Notes under the pieces: model-generated | The model's database searches: none | The model's input: the letters and a program-made list of their open reading frames with translations, nothing else | What the model was told of the DNA's origin: nothing | Program-made: the position numbers and the translations under genes | DNA from: Glandiceps talaboti | Taxonomy: Eukaryota; Hemichordata; Enteropneusta; Spengelidae | Direction: 5' to 3' | Length of the DNA stretch: 64,000 bases | Assembly (NCBI RefSeq): GCF_964340395.1 | Contig: NC_135564.1 | Span: forward strand, 7,205,361 to 7,269,360 | Part shown: piece by piece, positions 28,905-41,265 of the stretch | Numbering within the stretch: position 1 is the first letter of the stretch | Layout: each line of letters begins with the position of its first letter

Positions 28905-31900
28905 GTAAGTAAATGTTGAACATACAAAAGTGAAAATACTTTAAAAACTACACATCTTACAAACATATAATAACAAATTTATGTATTAATGTATCTATAG
29001 AATGCTTTTAAGGGTAATAGCAATGTGAAATATGGAAAGTGGTGTAAACCTTCAAGATATTTGTAAACTTTGAAATGCCAAAGAACATTATAGTTCAACC
29101 TATCCCTACTAAGCTTCTACATTGGAACATGATGGAAACTACCATTATTTCTGACCAAAAGTAACATTAGGAAAAAGAGTAGATTCGCAGATGGCATGGA
29201 TATTTCCTGTTGCATTTCCTGGTAGTTCCTGTCTCATAAATGCATATAATTATTGATAATTGTTCAAAGCATGCAGTATGTGTTTAGTTAGATATTTTGC
29301 AATGTCGCTACGACATATTTATATCGAAGCACAAAGGATAAACTGTGAAGATCTTTCCATTCTGTGTACTGCTCATACTCATACTTTTCATAAATTGCAC
29401 AGCAGTATACAGTTACTGTGTTGTATGTCTTATCCCTAGAGTTAATCATATTTTGGTGTAAACTAGCCCGGCAACGATTAGCGTAAATATGCATACATGA
29501 TTGGATCCATGGTATGAGAGGTATCACTCTCTGCCACGATAGGCCGGGACACAGTGATAGCAACGATGGAAAATTAAACCAATAATGTGTATGTTATCAG
29601 TCACAACTGTATCAATGCTGTCACCACATTTAATCGGAGGTGGTTACGCCCAAAACGAAAAAGATAAGGATTTGCAAAACTGAGAACTACTCGTGTCGAT
29701 GTCACTATACGAAAAGTCCAATGTATAAAACCTTCACCCTCGCTTTACCTCAATATGATCAATCTGACCATGGTCTGCCTAAAAGAATATTACGAGCTAA
29801 AGCGCCACTTTTGACGGTCATCTGCTGAAGATGTCACCATTGGTGATTTAGGTCAAGAGTGGTTTTGCTATATTAGCTTTACCCGATTGGAGGGTTTCCA
29901 TAAAATGTCGTTTTCCATACAGCCCTGTTTTAAAGGATCTACTATTGTGCATAACAACGTTCATGGATATTGTCAATACAATGCTATGTGTTATTGTATA
30001 TGAAAATCTGATTCAGTGAATTGTAAATGTTCTACCTCACTGCAATTAGTCTGCTAATGATGAATGTACTTTTATCACGAAAATCTATTTCCTCGTTTCA
30101 AGTAATGATTTTATAATCGAAGCCAATTGGCCACATAATTCTGTTTCTCATTTGCAGCTACGCATAGTTACAGTCACACTGCCTTGAAAAGGTCTTTGTC
30201 TAAAAAAGGAAATCGATGCTCTTAAGTCTTCATCGATTTTCTCCATTTCAAGTCTACATATTTCCACATTCATTGGTAGTTTATGTTCAAGTAATAAAAA
30301 ACATTCGGTCACTTTACCCAATTGATGTTAGGAGGCAATAGTCATTTACTTGATAATTGCTTATAAGATTTACAATTGTAGGTAAATTCTTACACAAAAA
30401 GTGCAATTGAATACTAAATTACTGCAAAAAGCCTAACACTTGCTCAGAAATGAGTGTTGTTCAGCATTTGGACGACATTACTTGAATATGTTTTTAAGCA
30501 GCGTTGAAAATCACGGTTTATACAGTAACGAGTTTCACAGTGATTGTATCAGGCTTTACACGTAGCATACGACCAGTATATGATCCAAGTACGGTTACAA
30601 CTTATGATTATTTTTGGGAATAAGATACAGTGAGAATCAATCCCAAGCTCCTATGCAGCATTATCGGAAACTTTCCGCCACTGGCAAAACGGTCCAAGTA
30701 ATGCTGCTAACGCATTACTGCCGTATTGAATGTGTCACTGCTGCCAATAAATACATACATTAATTTGTCAGATAATGCACAACATACGTAGCCTTTGATA
30801 AGGAATGGCACATCATTGATATAACCTATATGGTTCACTCACCATCTCATAACAGTTCCGTCCGAGTTTATGGCATTGTAAAGAAACCCAACCTACGTTG
30901 ACATTATGTAGCCGGACAGAGATGCATGCGTCCATCTTGTTTACAAGTCGATCGTTGTAAGGAACCAACCAGAAATCGAATATGGCCATCACTTACGGCT
31001 GCGATACTTCTGAGTGAAATAACAACTATAGTTTACTACTATTTTAAAATACAGTAACTCTACTCTCTGTCAGACATGATTGTATACTGTCACCTGAGGG
31101 TTAGTCTAAAATCTTACATGTCAAAGAGCCTCAGAGTGTAGGTGACAAAATGTCACTAATGAGGTCAGACTCTTTAAATAATATCCCACTGCATAATTAA
31201 AACTGATAAGCAGTGCAACACAGCTAATGCACATTTGGAGGGTCTTTCCTGCCAAAACGTTTTTTCGAGTTTAATTTTTGGAAAATGTTGAGGAAACCGA
31301 GACATTCATTTATTGATTTCATTAACAAAAACATATTTTCAAAGCATTTACAATTAGTTTGTTGACAATCAACTGTAACTCATTAACCCATACGCTTTTC
31401 TGGTTATTAACAGAAAACAAAATGAAGTATGGAATAAACACAAACCCAATATGTTCTGTTAGTATATTGTTAATGTCATATGTGTATATGTGTTCAAGAC
31501 ATGGCCACTTATATAATTATATAACTTGCTTTTGGAATTAGACAAAGAAAGTGAATGATGACTTTAGGAAAAGCTTACTAAAGTTTTCGTTTGATGTATA
31601 AGAATGCTTACAGCCATCTAATTCTAAGCAAATTGTTATAACTTGCAAGCCTGAGCCTAACGTATAGTAAATCATCCACGTCTGTTATGGAATTTTCCAC
31701 ACATATTGATGATAGAACTTTCAAAATCTGACATAAAATAACTTAAGACTGTCTTGTAAAGGATCTCAATTAGAGTCGTATATGTTCAGCGTAGACATTC
31801 TGCAAGAAATCTTGAAAATATTTAAAAAAAAAAAATTCTTAATACCTTGGCAATTAGACAATTTTTTTAAAAATTTTGTCGAGATAAATGTACACAGCTA

Positions 31901-31921
31901 AATAAAGTGTTCACTTTTCAG
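28905..31921 (+). other. Putative intron 1 of receptor copy 1
   Basis: It starts with GTAAGT and may end with the acceptor TTCACTTTTCAG at 31921 if the candidate exon 2 is real. Nothing else is recognised within it. A 91-codon minus-strand frame (29288-29563) has no domain. Another acceptor-like site near 30167 leads only to a short frame unlike the family. Confidence 0.5.
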
Positions 31922-32045
31922 GAATAACCCTTATATTAGCTAGGGCTGAACACTTTCGAAAGTTTAGGAAATTTATGATGTTACTAATCTTGGCGCCGGT
32001 AATAAAGCTTACATCGGGGAAGATCTCACGGGCCTTGCCATATAG
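31922..32045 (+). CDS. Candidate exon 2 of receptor copy 1, possibly decayed
   Basis: After a good acceptor (TTCACTTTTCAG) the phase-1 reading from exon 1 gives Arg-ITLILARAEHFRKF. In natriuretic peptide receptors, the residues after the matching point are Arg, a hydrophobic strand, then Phe-Arg (or Ile-Arg) and a hydrophobic Met-Leu helix. The Arg-to-Phe-Arg spacing of ten residues is the same as I recall for the vertebrate receptor. A 9-nt near-duplication (TTTCGAAAG/TTTAGGAAA) inserts an extra RKF. After MMLL the fit is poor. A different frame instead reads AGNKAYIGEDL, closer to the expected Gly-x-x-Gly-Glu/Asp turn, so a frameshift or pseudo-exon is possible. The 3' end (donor GTGCGC at 32046) is weak; the frame stays open to a stop at 32089. 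It could be chance. Confidence 0.35.
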
Positions 32046-32354
32046 GTGCGCATCATGTCTTCCACGTAAACGTATTTGCAAAGCATACTAGTGGTGCTTA
32101 CCTGTCTGTAAGCTGACCAACTGAACTAAGAAAGGAATTGCTATTAGCAATATTTAAAAGCTATGCTAGAGTAATCAGGAAAATGACATTTCTTCTCACT
32201 CGGGAATCATATGGGTTATAAACCCGTGCAAAGGTCTCTCTATGCTTATGTAAGGTATGAAAGATGACAGCAGATGTTACATAAAATTTGAAATGCCATG
32301 CAAATATATGTAAACCTGCATACTTCCCTACATGTACCCATTGATTGCCGTCTA

Positions 32355-32573
32355 ACCTGCCTGCCTGCCAACTTGTTTGCATGCTTGCATGCATGCATGC
32401 ATGCATGCATAGACATATCCATACATACATACATCCATATATATTTATCCGTCCATCCATCCATCCATCCATTCATCCATCCATATACACGTACACACAT
32501 ACATACATACATACATATATACACACATACATACATACATACATACATACATACATACATACATACATACATA
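32355..32573. repeat. Compound (CCTG)n-(GCAT)n-(CATC)n-(CATA)n microsatellite
   Basis: Short CCTG and self-complementary GCAT blocks (to about 32411), ATCC/CATC units (about 32447-32483), then CATA repeats to 32573. Met-Tyr-Val-Cys and His-Thr-Tyr-Ile frames on both strands are repeat translations. Confidence 0.96.
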
Positions 32574-32665
32574 ATGTGTGTAGCCGTTCAAGTTTTTACA
32601 TATGCTATAAAACAAGGAAAAGACGTTTACCCGGAAAAGTCCCTTCCAGACATGAACACGCTCAG

Positions 32666-32732
32666 CTTGTCTATTTACTTGTTTTGAAGCACTAAACTGG
32701 CAACGAATCATTGGGAAGTTCGATCCCTGCAC
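32666..32732 (+). mobile_element. tRNA-derived SINE head-like segment
   Basis: The order TATTTACTTG, GAAGCACTAAACTGGCAAC and GTTCGATCCC (32718-32727) resembles a tRNA-like A box, anticodon arm and B box in the right order and approximate spacing. The acceptor stem does not close well, so an intact tRNA gene is unlikely. A decayed SINE head is preferred. Confidence 0.35.
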
Positions 32733-33729
32733 TGAATCTCCTAATATAATTTAAAGTTAGTAGCACTGAACAAAATTAGTTCTTGATTCGTGACATGGTT
32801 CTTGTGATATCTTGATGAACTTTTGACTAACTCTATCTGTGATTACTTTACTTGTCAGACTCTGCATATCACGTCACTGATAATGTCTTTTAAGTTGCTC
32901 CCTGACTTTTAATTTCTACTTAGTTTTCTTACGCTGTCACAGAACTAAATACATGTCACTACTACTGACATATAAAGCCCATGTCCCGAGTAATAAAGTC
33001 AATATCGAATTTACAATACATTTTGGTTCTGATTTAAGTTCAACAAGTAGTCTTCATCTATTCGCATAATATTAGCATATTACCCGTTCAGGTTATATCC
33101 GTACACCCTTGCAACTACGCCACATCCGGGTAATTTGACACAATCAACATACTATAAGCATCATGTGACTTAATCCACCAATCAATTTCTACATATGGCC
33201 ATGGTGTCTATGAAAAATACTGAAATTTATATTACCGTGTACGTAGGCTGGTTAACTACCCAACATTCTATGATGCTATTGTAAACAATTTGTTTGCCCT
33301 CATATGGGCGATTGTACAAGGGGACTGACAGAAGTCAATGCTGTATTTGATCGTGAAGTATAACAGTCGTACCATACGTGTTGGGGGATAATAAAGTGAC
33401 GGTATATTATTTTAGTAAACTTGAGGCATGTTCTCAAAAAATGATTAAAATTGGACTCGTTTACTTCTGATGCACTACATTCTGCATGTATACATTATGC
33501 TTGGACATGATACGGAAAATCTATGCAAAACCGTAAATGACATTGTGTTTCCGATACCCTAGCCATTACACAGGCGAGTATCTAGGTTGTGTACAGATAA
33601 CATAGTAAGCTCAGATATACGAGTGACGTGTGTGATGGTTCGAGGTGTTGCTTTCTAACGAAAAGTGGAAATGGAAAGTAAATAAATAAAATAGTTTTTC
33701 TGTAATAATGTCCCATGTCTCCTCCACAG
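32733..33729. other. Non-coding, nothing recognised
   Basis: AT-rich. A short segment near 33530-33590 (GATACCCTAGCCATTACACAG) resembles the 19.9-kb duplicated unit but is too short to call. No exon with family-like coding was seen. Confidence 0.45.
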
Positions 33730-33850
33730 TATCTGATGTGTCTTTTTTGTTTAGAGCAAAGTGTATGCACTGATGCCTTAGAGTATCGTGAGTTCAAATA
33801 TCGGTGTTTATCTGTTACTTCTTCAATGACCACCGCTGCAATTCCATTAA
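33730..33850 (+). mobile_element. tRNA-derived SINE-like remnant
   Basis: TTAGAGCAAAG...GATGCCTTAGAGTATCGTGA leads into the B-box-like GTTCAAATATCGG at 33792, then GACCACC at 33828-33834. It resembles the 2765-2860 element in B box, following spacing (36 versus 34 nt) and the GACCACC word. A 162-codon minus-strand frame (33582-34070) overlaps it, as happens with the other copy. Confidence 0.4.
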
Positions 33851-34149
33851 CTTCAATTTGATTAATTTTGATATATTGTCCGTCGTGGAAGTGCGGAATA
33901 TGCACAAAAGGGAAAATCTTCATGGAAGAATACATACAAACCATTAATAGAACATGTAGATGTTTCGATACTCGGTTTGCATCATTTAAGAGCTGCACAA
34001 TTATGAAACACCTCTTTCTAGAAATGTATACATAAGTTTGACTCAAAAAGTAAAAGCACATTTTTGTCAACTTTAAACATGATCCGAAGACACATAACTA
34101 ACTGTTACATATGTATCCTTAGATCATGCTCCTTCGTTACACTCAGTAA

Positions 34150-34275
34150 TTTGTGTGTGTAATATGTACTGGCGCAAACTTGTGTTTGTAACACATATTG
34201 GCATTAAATTTGTGTATGTGGTATCTAAACTGACAGTAAAATTAATTGGGATTGCGGAATAATTACTGACGCACC
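34150..34275. repeat. Degenerate minisatellite, ~30-bp unit
   Basis: Three to four diverged units share a TTGTGTNTGTAA start, a TACTGGCG-like middle and an AAA end (starts near 34150, 34179 and 34208). They are the source of the periodic look of this stretch. Confidence 0.5.
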
Positions 34276-36059
34276 AACATGTATGAATCACAATTAACAT
34301 CCAGAGTAACAAGGCACGGTCATGTTTTCTTCAACTACAATGCTTACACTTGCATGAGCCTGTCTACTCCGTTAACTCTTTTGCAAGTAGGAGTACATAG
34401 TTGATACTTTATTAGATCTATTTTGCCTATTACACCATTAACATATTATTTACAGCAGGCATTTCTACGTTTGAATATTTAGTTGTTGGTCTATATATAC
34501 ATGTAAAAGGAATAGTACACACGTCTAAGTTTCAACACCTGATGGGTGAAATTTTGCTTGTATATGTGCATTCAATTTGTTAAAATAATCAGGACGGAGT
34601 AAAATTAGAGGCACATTGCATGTTTCTGATCAATATCTGAATTAGACAGTTAAAGGCCATCATGCCTAGTACAAAATGTGTGATTTTGCTTTAACATTCA
34701 TTTGCTTGTCTATACGTGAGAAGAAATGTGCTTTCATATTTTCTAATTTCTTTTTATGTATAAGGTCAAATAAAATACATTGTGTGTTTCCGATAATCGA
34801 CCGACGCTATGTTAAGCTGCAGACCTGAAACATTTTACATCCAAAACTAGTGAGAATTTACTTTAAATTCTAAACTACAACATAAGTATTGTGGCCAACG
34901 AGTCTTTTGTCTTTTGGTTTGAAGCAAAGAAAAAAGTAAATACAAAAATGAAATAAAATTTTGACAAACCTTATTTCTGAAGTCATGCTATAGGAAACAA
35001 GTATTTTTATTTTATCTTTGAGTTATTGAGGTATGTAAAGTCTTTCCCCGCTAAAAATTCTGATGTAGAAATAATGTGATAGAGGACATACTGCCCTCAA
35101 TGACTTGATTACTAAAACCCTCCATATACTAAAGTAACATCAAATGATTCAATATTTTTTCACTGTCGTTTTCTTTCGTTTACTCTCATTAACAACTGGC
35201 AGATCTAACAACGTCTTTACTGCTCTGGAAAGGAAATAATGCCGCCATGTACCTTCTACAGAGTTCGTATAATTGTTGGGTGTGCAAGAAACGTCATTAC
35301 TGGTACTTAAACTGTAACTGAATTTTATATTTAGGAATATGAAATATGCATTTTTATTTTATTTCTATTTTGATAGTAACTGTGACGTTCCACACTTAAA
35401 GGATATATTTAACGTTAATATTCAGTATTTAGTTTTTTAAGAAGGAGCACACACATTCTTTCAAATATGATTTCATTAAAATTTCATTATGCGACTGACA
35501 GCTTTAAAATATCTGTAACTCTAATAAAGAAAAAGATTTTAGCGTAGTCTCAAAATAGTTCAACGCAATTTGGTACGGATTTGCCACAAGAAAAAAACAA
35601 CTGTATATATCGATCAAAACGTCATTATGAATGATTCGAGTGAGTCTCATTTTGCCCCAATGAAAGGGTCACTGAAAGGAATGTAATACAAAACGAAGGT
35701 TACTGCAATGATGATGCCTTTGCTCTTTTTATTAGCTTTTTTAAACATCTCATTGACCTGCACGTACCGTGGAGTGCATCTAACGAGCACCTACTCTGCT
35801 TCAATGAGTAATCGAAGAATGTATATTGCAAGAAGAACTTAAATTATACCTCTGGGTACTTGTACATTGTATGAACTCCCTCCATGTAGATGTCAAAATA
35901 TGTTTGTAAGCGAATCTCTAATTAGACACGAATCGGAAAGATGTCAGCCCCTTGCAAGTTTTTGGTTCCAGATGTTTAGGTTACATACCATGTTCTCATT
36001 TATCGTTGTAATGTATAAATGTTACAGATACTCAGAGGTCACAGGTTTGATATTAATGC
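34276..36059. other. Non-coding, nothing recognised
   Basis: No exon, RNA or mobile element could be supported. The 68-codon frame at 35867-36073 shows no motif. Confidence 0.5.
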
Positions 36060-36250
36060 ATTGCATTACATGAATTTTGACCTGATTTAACATTGTACGT
36101 TGGAGATATAATCGATATTGGTTGAATTGAATTAGATTTTGTCATTTTCACTTTTCACATTAATGTATCATGGTTTTACATGGATTTTGATCTGATTTAA
36201 CGTTGTATTTCGGAGATATAATCGTTAGATTATATTGTCATTTCTCTTCC
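36060..36250. repeat. Local tandem duplication, 110-bp offset
   Basis: Positions 36069-36114 and 36179-36224 match closely (shared GATTTAACNTTGTA and GGAGATATAATCG), and similarity continues after each copy (TTAGATT...TTGTCATTT). Confidence 0.75.
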
Positions 36251-37369
36251 CTCTGCAGTAAATGCATGCACTGATGTACGATGCTCTCTTAAAGTTAACA
36301 TTACCTTCATTACGGCTTTGGAGGAATGTCAGTCTGCTGTATAATCATTTGAAGCATCCAAAACAAACATGAGGTACAAATAACCCGCAGTCAGTGTATC
36401 TGCTGTATACTTGGTTTATATTTCCTTCAATCAACCAGTAAATAATTAAGTACAGGTTACTTACATATGCTATCACTTATTACTAAGATGTTGCCATCGA
36501 TGTGTTAAGAGTGAAGAGTCAGGGTCAGCCTGTTTATTCATAGCACATCGTGCCATGCTTTTGCTTGTGAAACTTCCAGTATAACAACTACACTGTACTA
36601 TGTTTTCTGTGTTCTTATTACCGTAGTCTATTTAACTAAGATATAATGCCATGTAATGTGCTGTTGTGCTTTTGGCCTTATTAAACATCCACATTCTTGT
36701 ATTCCATTGATGGAAGCGATGTTCCTCGTGATTTATAGAAGGTTACTTAGTTGTGTCTGTATTATTTCCGGCGAATTAACTTAACTACCAAACGTCTGAC
36801 TGTTGTCATAGATAAATAATGTTTTACTAGCTATCTCACGAACGTGTCTGTAATTACAACTCTTCTCATATATCCTCAGCACTTAGATGATTACTTTGAA
36901 TGAAAGAATTGTTGCTCAAACATTGTAGTTCCAGGCGGAATACTTGTGTCTCACGTTTTAGTGCATCAAATTTATCAGTGAACTGAGTGTTAAACCTACA
37001 CTGTACTTGCTGCAACTGAAATATCTTTTTCATAAGGCAAACAAAAATGTATTCACTGAAAATAGTCCACTAATCTCTAACGAAATATTATACCTGTTAA
37101 TTAGTGGACGATTTTATCGATACAAAGTGTCGTGATAGATTGAAATATCAAGCAAAAGCTTAGTTTTAAATCCACCACCATGTTAGTTTGACTGGCCTCG
37201 TTACCTCGTTGTATGATAGTGCTCATTTAATATTCAATATTGAGGAAAGGCTAGAACATAGATTTGTAGTTACAGTGATCACCTCATAGTATATCAAGGC
37301 ATGTCTCCTTAATGATTATGATTAATAAGCACATTAAACATATTGGGTTGATGCATGCACTGATTTTAG
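36251..37369. other. Non-coding, nothing recognised
   Basis: A splice-acceptor-like TTCCCTCTGCAG at about 36258 is followed by a short open frame of 27 codons with no resemblance to the receptor family. Nothing else was seen. Confidence 0.4.
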
Positions 37370-37660
37370 GATCCTGAAGAATTGAAAAAAATACAATCCA
37401 GGACTACTTTTAAATCTCAGTTAAAACAGTATTTGTTACAAAATTAATTCAGCTTTTTCTACCTTACATTGCATTTAATGCCAGTTGTTATATTTTTTTT
37501 TGATGAGAACGCGTTTTGTTTTGTTTGTTTGTTTTTTGTTTGTTTTTGTTTTAATTTCAAATTTGTTTTTGTTTTTGCTTTGATTATTTTGTTTAATCAA
37601 TTGTAGTATGGGCCACAAACTTGACTAGTTTGTTTCAAACTATTTTTGTGGTCCAGCCAT
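37370..37660 (+). mobile_element. 3' end of a non-LTR retrotransposon (CR1/L2-like)
   Basis: Codons 37370-37444 read DPEELKKIQSRTTFKSQLKQ followed by YLLQN and a stop. This is the typical C-terminal tail of CR1/L2/Jockey-type reverse transcriptases (Pro-Glu-Glu, then Thr-Phe-Lys-x-x-Leu-Lys-x-Tyr-Leu). A TTTG-rich stretch (about 37513-37585) and a strong hairpin (37610-37654; GGCCACAAA paired with TTTGTGGTCC and TAGTTTG with CAAACTA) follow as in LINE 3' UTRs. An in-frame stop directly precedes it, so it is a 5'-truncated, dead copy. Confidence 0.5.
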
Positions 37661-39180
37661 AAACTCTGTATTCATCCATCAGTTTATGTATAATATTTAT
37701 TCCACTGTCTTTTTTACTTTCTCTCCTGTTATGTTGATATGATTTTGAGTTTGTGGCAAATCAAATACTAGATCCTAACTTTAAACTCCAAATTCATTAT
37801 ATCAAATCAAAAAGTTTCAAAAAGGTCTCGTGGCAGCTTTAATATAAAATGTTAAGAATTATTGAAATTATAAGGCATATTTTAAAAAGAAGTTGTTTGT
37901 AATGAGATCGACATAAATGCCATGGTCGGCACATTTAGAAAATTTGGAACATCAAACTTTATGATAACGCTATTCGTCGAATTGCAAGGGACCTACTAGG
38001 AAGTGTGCGAATACCTCCCAAAGTTGTACATACCCTCATTGTCAAAATCTTGAATAATTCACACCACGTATTACTGTTGGCCTTTACAGTATTTATAGCC
38101 CCCTACTGAATCCTCACATCCCTATGGAGGTCACACCGTATATCAATGTCTTTCTTATCGTTTTGATAAGCTTAGCTGAATTCAATATCTCTGACAAATG
38201 AGGATCGATATCAATGACAAATGACCAGTTTAATTCCCTTTCAGACTTTCTGCTGACTAAGTCAATATAGTGCGGTACGCATGCGCATATCCTGAGAAGG
38301 AACCATGCCAAGTATATTGCAAAATATGGCTTTGGATGTCTGGAATTAAATATATTGGAGAACGCATGGGAGATTTAAAACATAGATTGTACAAAACATG
38401 CAAATACATATACTGGGGTTATTGGTAGCGTCACTTGTATATCGCTGACGGAACATAATATCCTTAAAATAATGACTCTATCAGCACAATAAGCTGAATA
38501 TTTGACAGTAACCGTACCAGATTGATTTTTTTGTAGCTAGCGTTCAAACTGACATTGACCTTCAAGTTATGCAACAGGAAAAATCAGACATCAAGAAATG
38601 CAGTATGTTGCACACGTACGCTTATATAATCATAGTTTGTTTCTTTTCTATTTTTGTTTCTTAGATTTTAACCTTGACGGCTAAGATTAGAGAAAGTGCC
38701 AATCTCGAATAATATTTGTATAACTTCAATAACTATTTACGTCATAAATAGATGTGACTGACCAGTCGTGTACACTTGTTTCATTCCCTAGAGAATACGT
38801 AATATTAAAGCGATTTGTCCTTATTGAAGGCTTGTCAAGATCCATTCATTATTAACCCCTCGATAACCCATTACGAGATTGCTATTGAGAGCGGAGCTAA
38901 TAATCAAGTAATTACTGCCAGGGCTGCAAAACTACACAATGGTTTCCAAAGTTGATTTTATATAACGACCTTACAATAGTCAGCAATGGAAGTGAGATTT
39001 CAATTTCTGTACAGCCTTTGTATAATCACTGACATTACAGATATTAATTTGAGACCCTTGGAAAGATTTTGCCACCTAGTCCCTATACTAGTTAAATATT
39101 ATAAATTGAAAATATTAACACACATACACCACTGTATATTTAAAGGGAAGGGTACAATATAAATTCATGAGATAAAATGC
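37661..39180. other. Non-coding; one unexplained open segment
   Basis: Positions 37939-38106 (plus) are open for 56 codons without a Met start and read YDNAIRRIARDLLGSVRIPP in the middle. No family is recognised. A degraded mobile-element ORF is the likeliest source. The rest shows nothing. Confidence 0.35.
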
Positions 39181-39433
39181 GTTGGTTTCTTTCATTTCCA
39201 GTTACATAGTTCGCATCGATTCATACTTAGGCGGAAATGACGTACAGGCCTAGCTTAGCAATTTCCGTTAACATGTTATCAACTATTTCTATTGCTACTT
39301 TAATTGTATAACTATACAATACAGTCGATATTATGTTTAATGGAAGCATCGTAGCAAGGCCTGTACGTCACTTCCACCTAAGGTCTGATCGATACCAACT
39401 TCGTACTAATAAGTAAAAGTGGAAGAAACCAAC
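39181..39433. mobile_element. Foldback MITE-like element
   Basis: The left arm 39181-39257 begins GTTGGTTTCTTTC and contains GGAAATGACGTACAGGCC. The right arm about 39353-39433 carries the reverse complement (GGCCTGTACGTCACTTCC ... GAAACCAAC). Arms of about 75-80 bp flank about 95 bp of AT-rich spacer with no frame. No convincing target duplication was found by eye. Confidence 0.7.
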
Positions 39434-40249
39434 AAATATTAATATTATTTCTTTTAACATCCACGTTTTTAGTAAACATAGTGAATTCTGTAGGTATAGT
39501 TTCCCTTCAATGTAGATGTTAGATGTCCTTGGAGCTATAATTCAACATATATGTGTAACAGCTAAAGTGTACAATAAGACAACTACTTGAAGTACCTCCG
39601 GTAATGCTGACAACAGTAACAACAACTTAACGAAGGTCTGTAATAATTAGAAACATATCATTTGACAGCTTTAACATTTTTTTCAATATAACCAATCATC
39701 AATTTTCGATTGTCGCTGTTTATGCTCCAAATATATTTTCCGCTGATTTTTTTATCAAATCGTTTTCAGAAATGTATCACTGGTATTTTACTTTTTAATT
39801 TGATTATCGTTAACCAAAGCATATAAGTGTGTTCTCAGTATGTCGCCAAATGATTTCTGCACTTCTAAAGAAGCTATCCATTTGACTTACGCTGAAAACA
39901 TGTCCCATATCAAGCTTGCGAGACAGATGCCGGCCGATAATACCGCGATATACCGTATTAAAAGGAATGCCTCTATACTAGGAATACACTTGCTGCTTGT
40001 AATTTACCATGACTATACGTAGAGTGTAAGGATTGGTAATACTTTAAGTGGGCAGAAACCTACTGGTTGAAGATGTCCTTAAGAAAGATTTAGTTATAAT
40101 CGCGAAATAAGGAGACATGCGATGGAATTTCAGTGGTCATGTAAAGTTTGCTAGGCACATTGAATGTATCTTGTTGTTATATGTTATGATGTGTGAAAAC
40201 CATTCTCAAAATACATCATACACATATATGTATATTATACCAAAGCTCT
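39434..40249. other. Non-coding, nothing recognised
   Basis: A 60-codon frame at 39840-40022 has no motif. No repeat was seen. Confidence 0.5.
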
Positions 40250-40264
40250 CGCACACGCACGCAC

Positions 40265-40316
<52 letters not shown>

Positions 40317-40350
40317 GCAGGTAGGCAGGTAGGCAGATAGGCACACAGGT
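40250..40350. repeat. (CA)n and (GTAGGCAG)n tandem repeats
   Basis: An imperfect CGCA start, pure CA to about 40314, then GGCAGGTA-type 8-mers to about 40350. Confidence 0.95.
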
Positions 40351-41066
40351 ATACTATATCTAAATGACCTCTCTACCTTCTATACAAATTGCCATCCCAT
40401 TTCGAAACTTGTAACCTCCACGGGAAAAATCATCCAAGGAATTATCTGTGATGTTATTCATCTTTTATTTCCTCTTTACTCAATTAAGGTAGTATACACA
40501 TACGTGTGGATTGCAACATGTATCCATTATATACATACACGAATCTAATCCCCCGCATATTGCATTTAATGTAATTTACAGTATTATGACTGTTAGAATT
40601 TTGAGATGAAACGTCCCGATAATAAGCCAAATAGCATCATAACGACATTAAGGCTCACTTCAAACATTATTTACGCACAGAAAGCAGTGTTTCGCCTTTC
40701 CATTAGAAACTACATTTACCTTTGATTATTACGACGTTTACCGAGTAACACGAAACATCATATCTGCCAGGTGGTTAATATCATGCTGACAACGAACATG
40801 CGAAACGAGGTTTTAAAAAAAAACTTGTGTACTTTGCAAACACACGTTTAATGAGTTTGAAAGTACAATGTATATCACATATCAATATTAGGCTATATAT
40901 GGCTGCAGATCCAAACATCTGTATGCCTGACTAATGCTAACTGTCACTGGTACTATACATTTCAGACCAAAAGTTGCAGGAGTTATATTCATGTCACACG
41001 ATATACATGTTCTTCAGTATCACCAATGATGTCATAAATCAAAACAAACCATGTAATTCCACACAT
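40351..41066. other. Non-coding, nothing recognised
   Basis: No gene or repeat was recognised. An acceptor-like TATACATTTCAG near 40965 leads into short frames unlike the receptor. Confidence 0.45.
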
Positions 41067-41213
41067 GGAAATACTATGAAAATACTATGAAAATGTATGT
41101 ATGTATGTATGTATGTATGTATGTATGTATGTATGTATGTATGTATGTATGTATGTATGTATGTATGTATGTATGTATGTATGTATGTGTATGTGTATGT
41201 GTGTGTGTGTGTG

Positions 41214-41264
<51 letters not shown>

Positions 41265-41265
41265 A
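41067..41265. repeat. (TATG)n-(TG)n-(TCTG)n compound microsatellite
   Basis: Three copies of an 11-mer (ATACTATGAAA) lead into TATG repeats (about 41093-41188), TG repeats, then TCTG repeats to 41265. The overlapping open frames in all phases are repeat translations. Confidence 0.97.

Noticed and set aside
32355-32573. CRISPR-like periodic array
   Set aside because: It is a pure compound microsatellite without unique spacers, in eukaryotic DNA.
32718-32727. tRNA gene suggested by GTTCGATCCC
   Set aside because: The acceptor stem does not pair and the D arm is poor, so it is listed as a SINE-like head instead of a tRNA.
38520-38670. Possible transmembrane exon after TTTTTTTGTAG
   Set aside because: The frame ends in a hydrophobic stretch before a stop, but it does not resemble the receptor juxtamembrane region and the hydrophobic segment is typical of AT-rich DNA.
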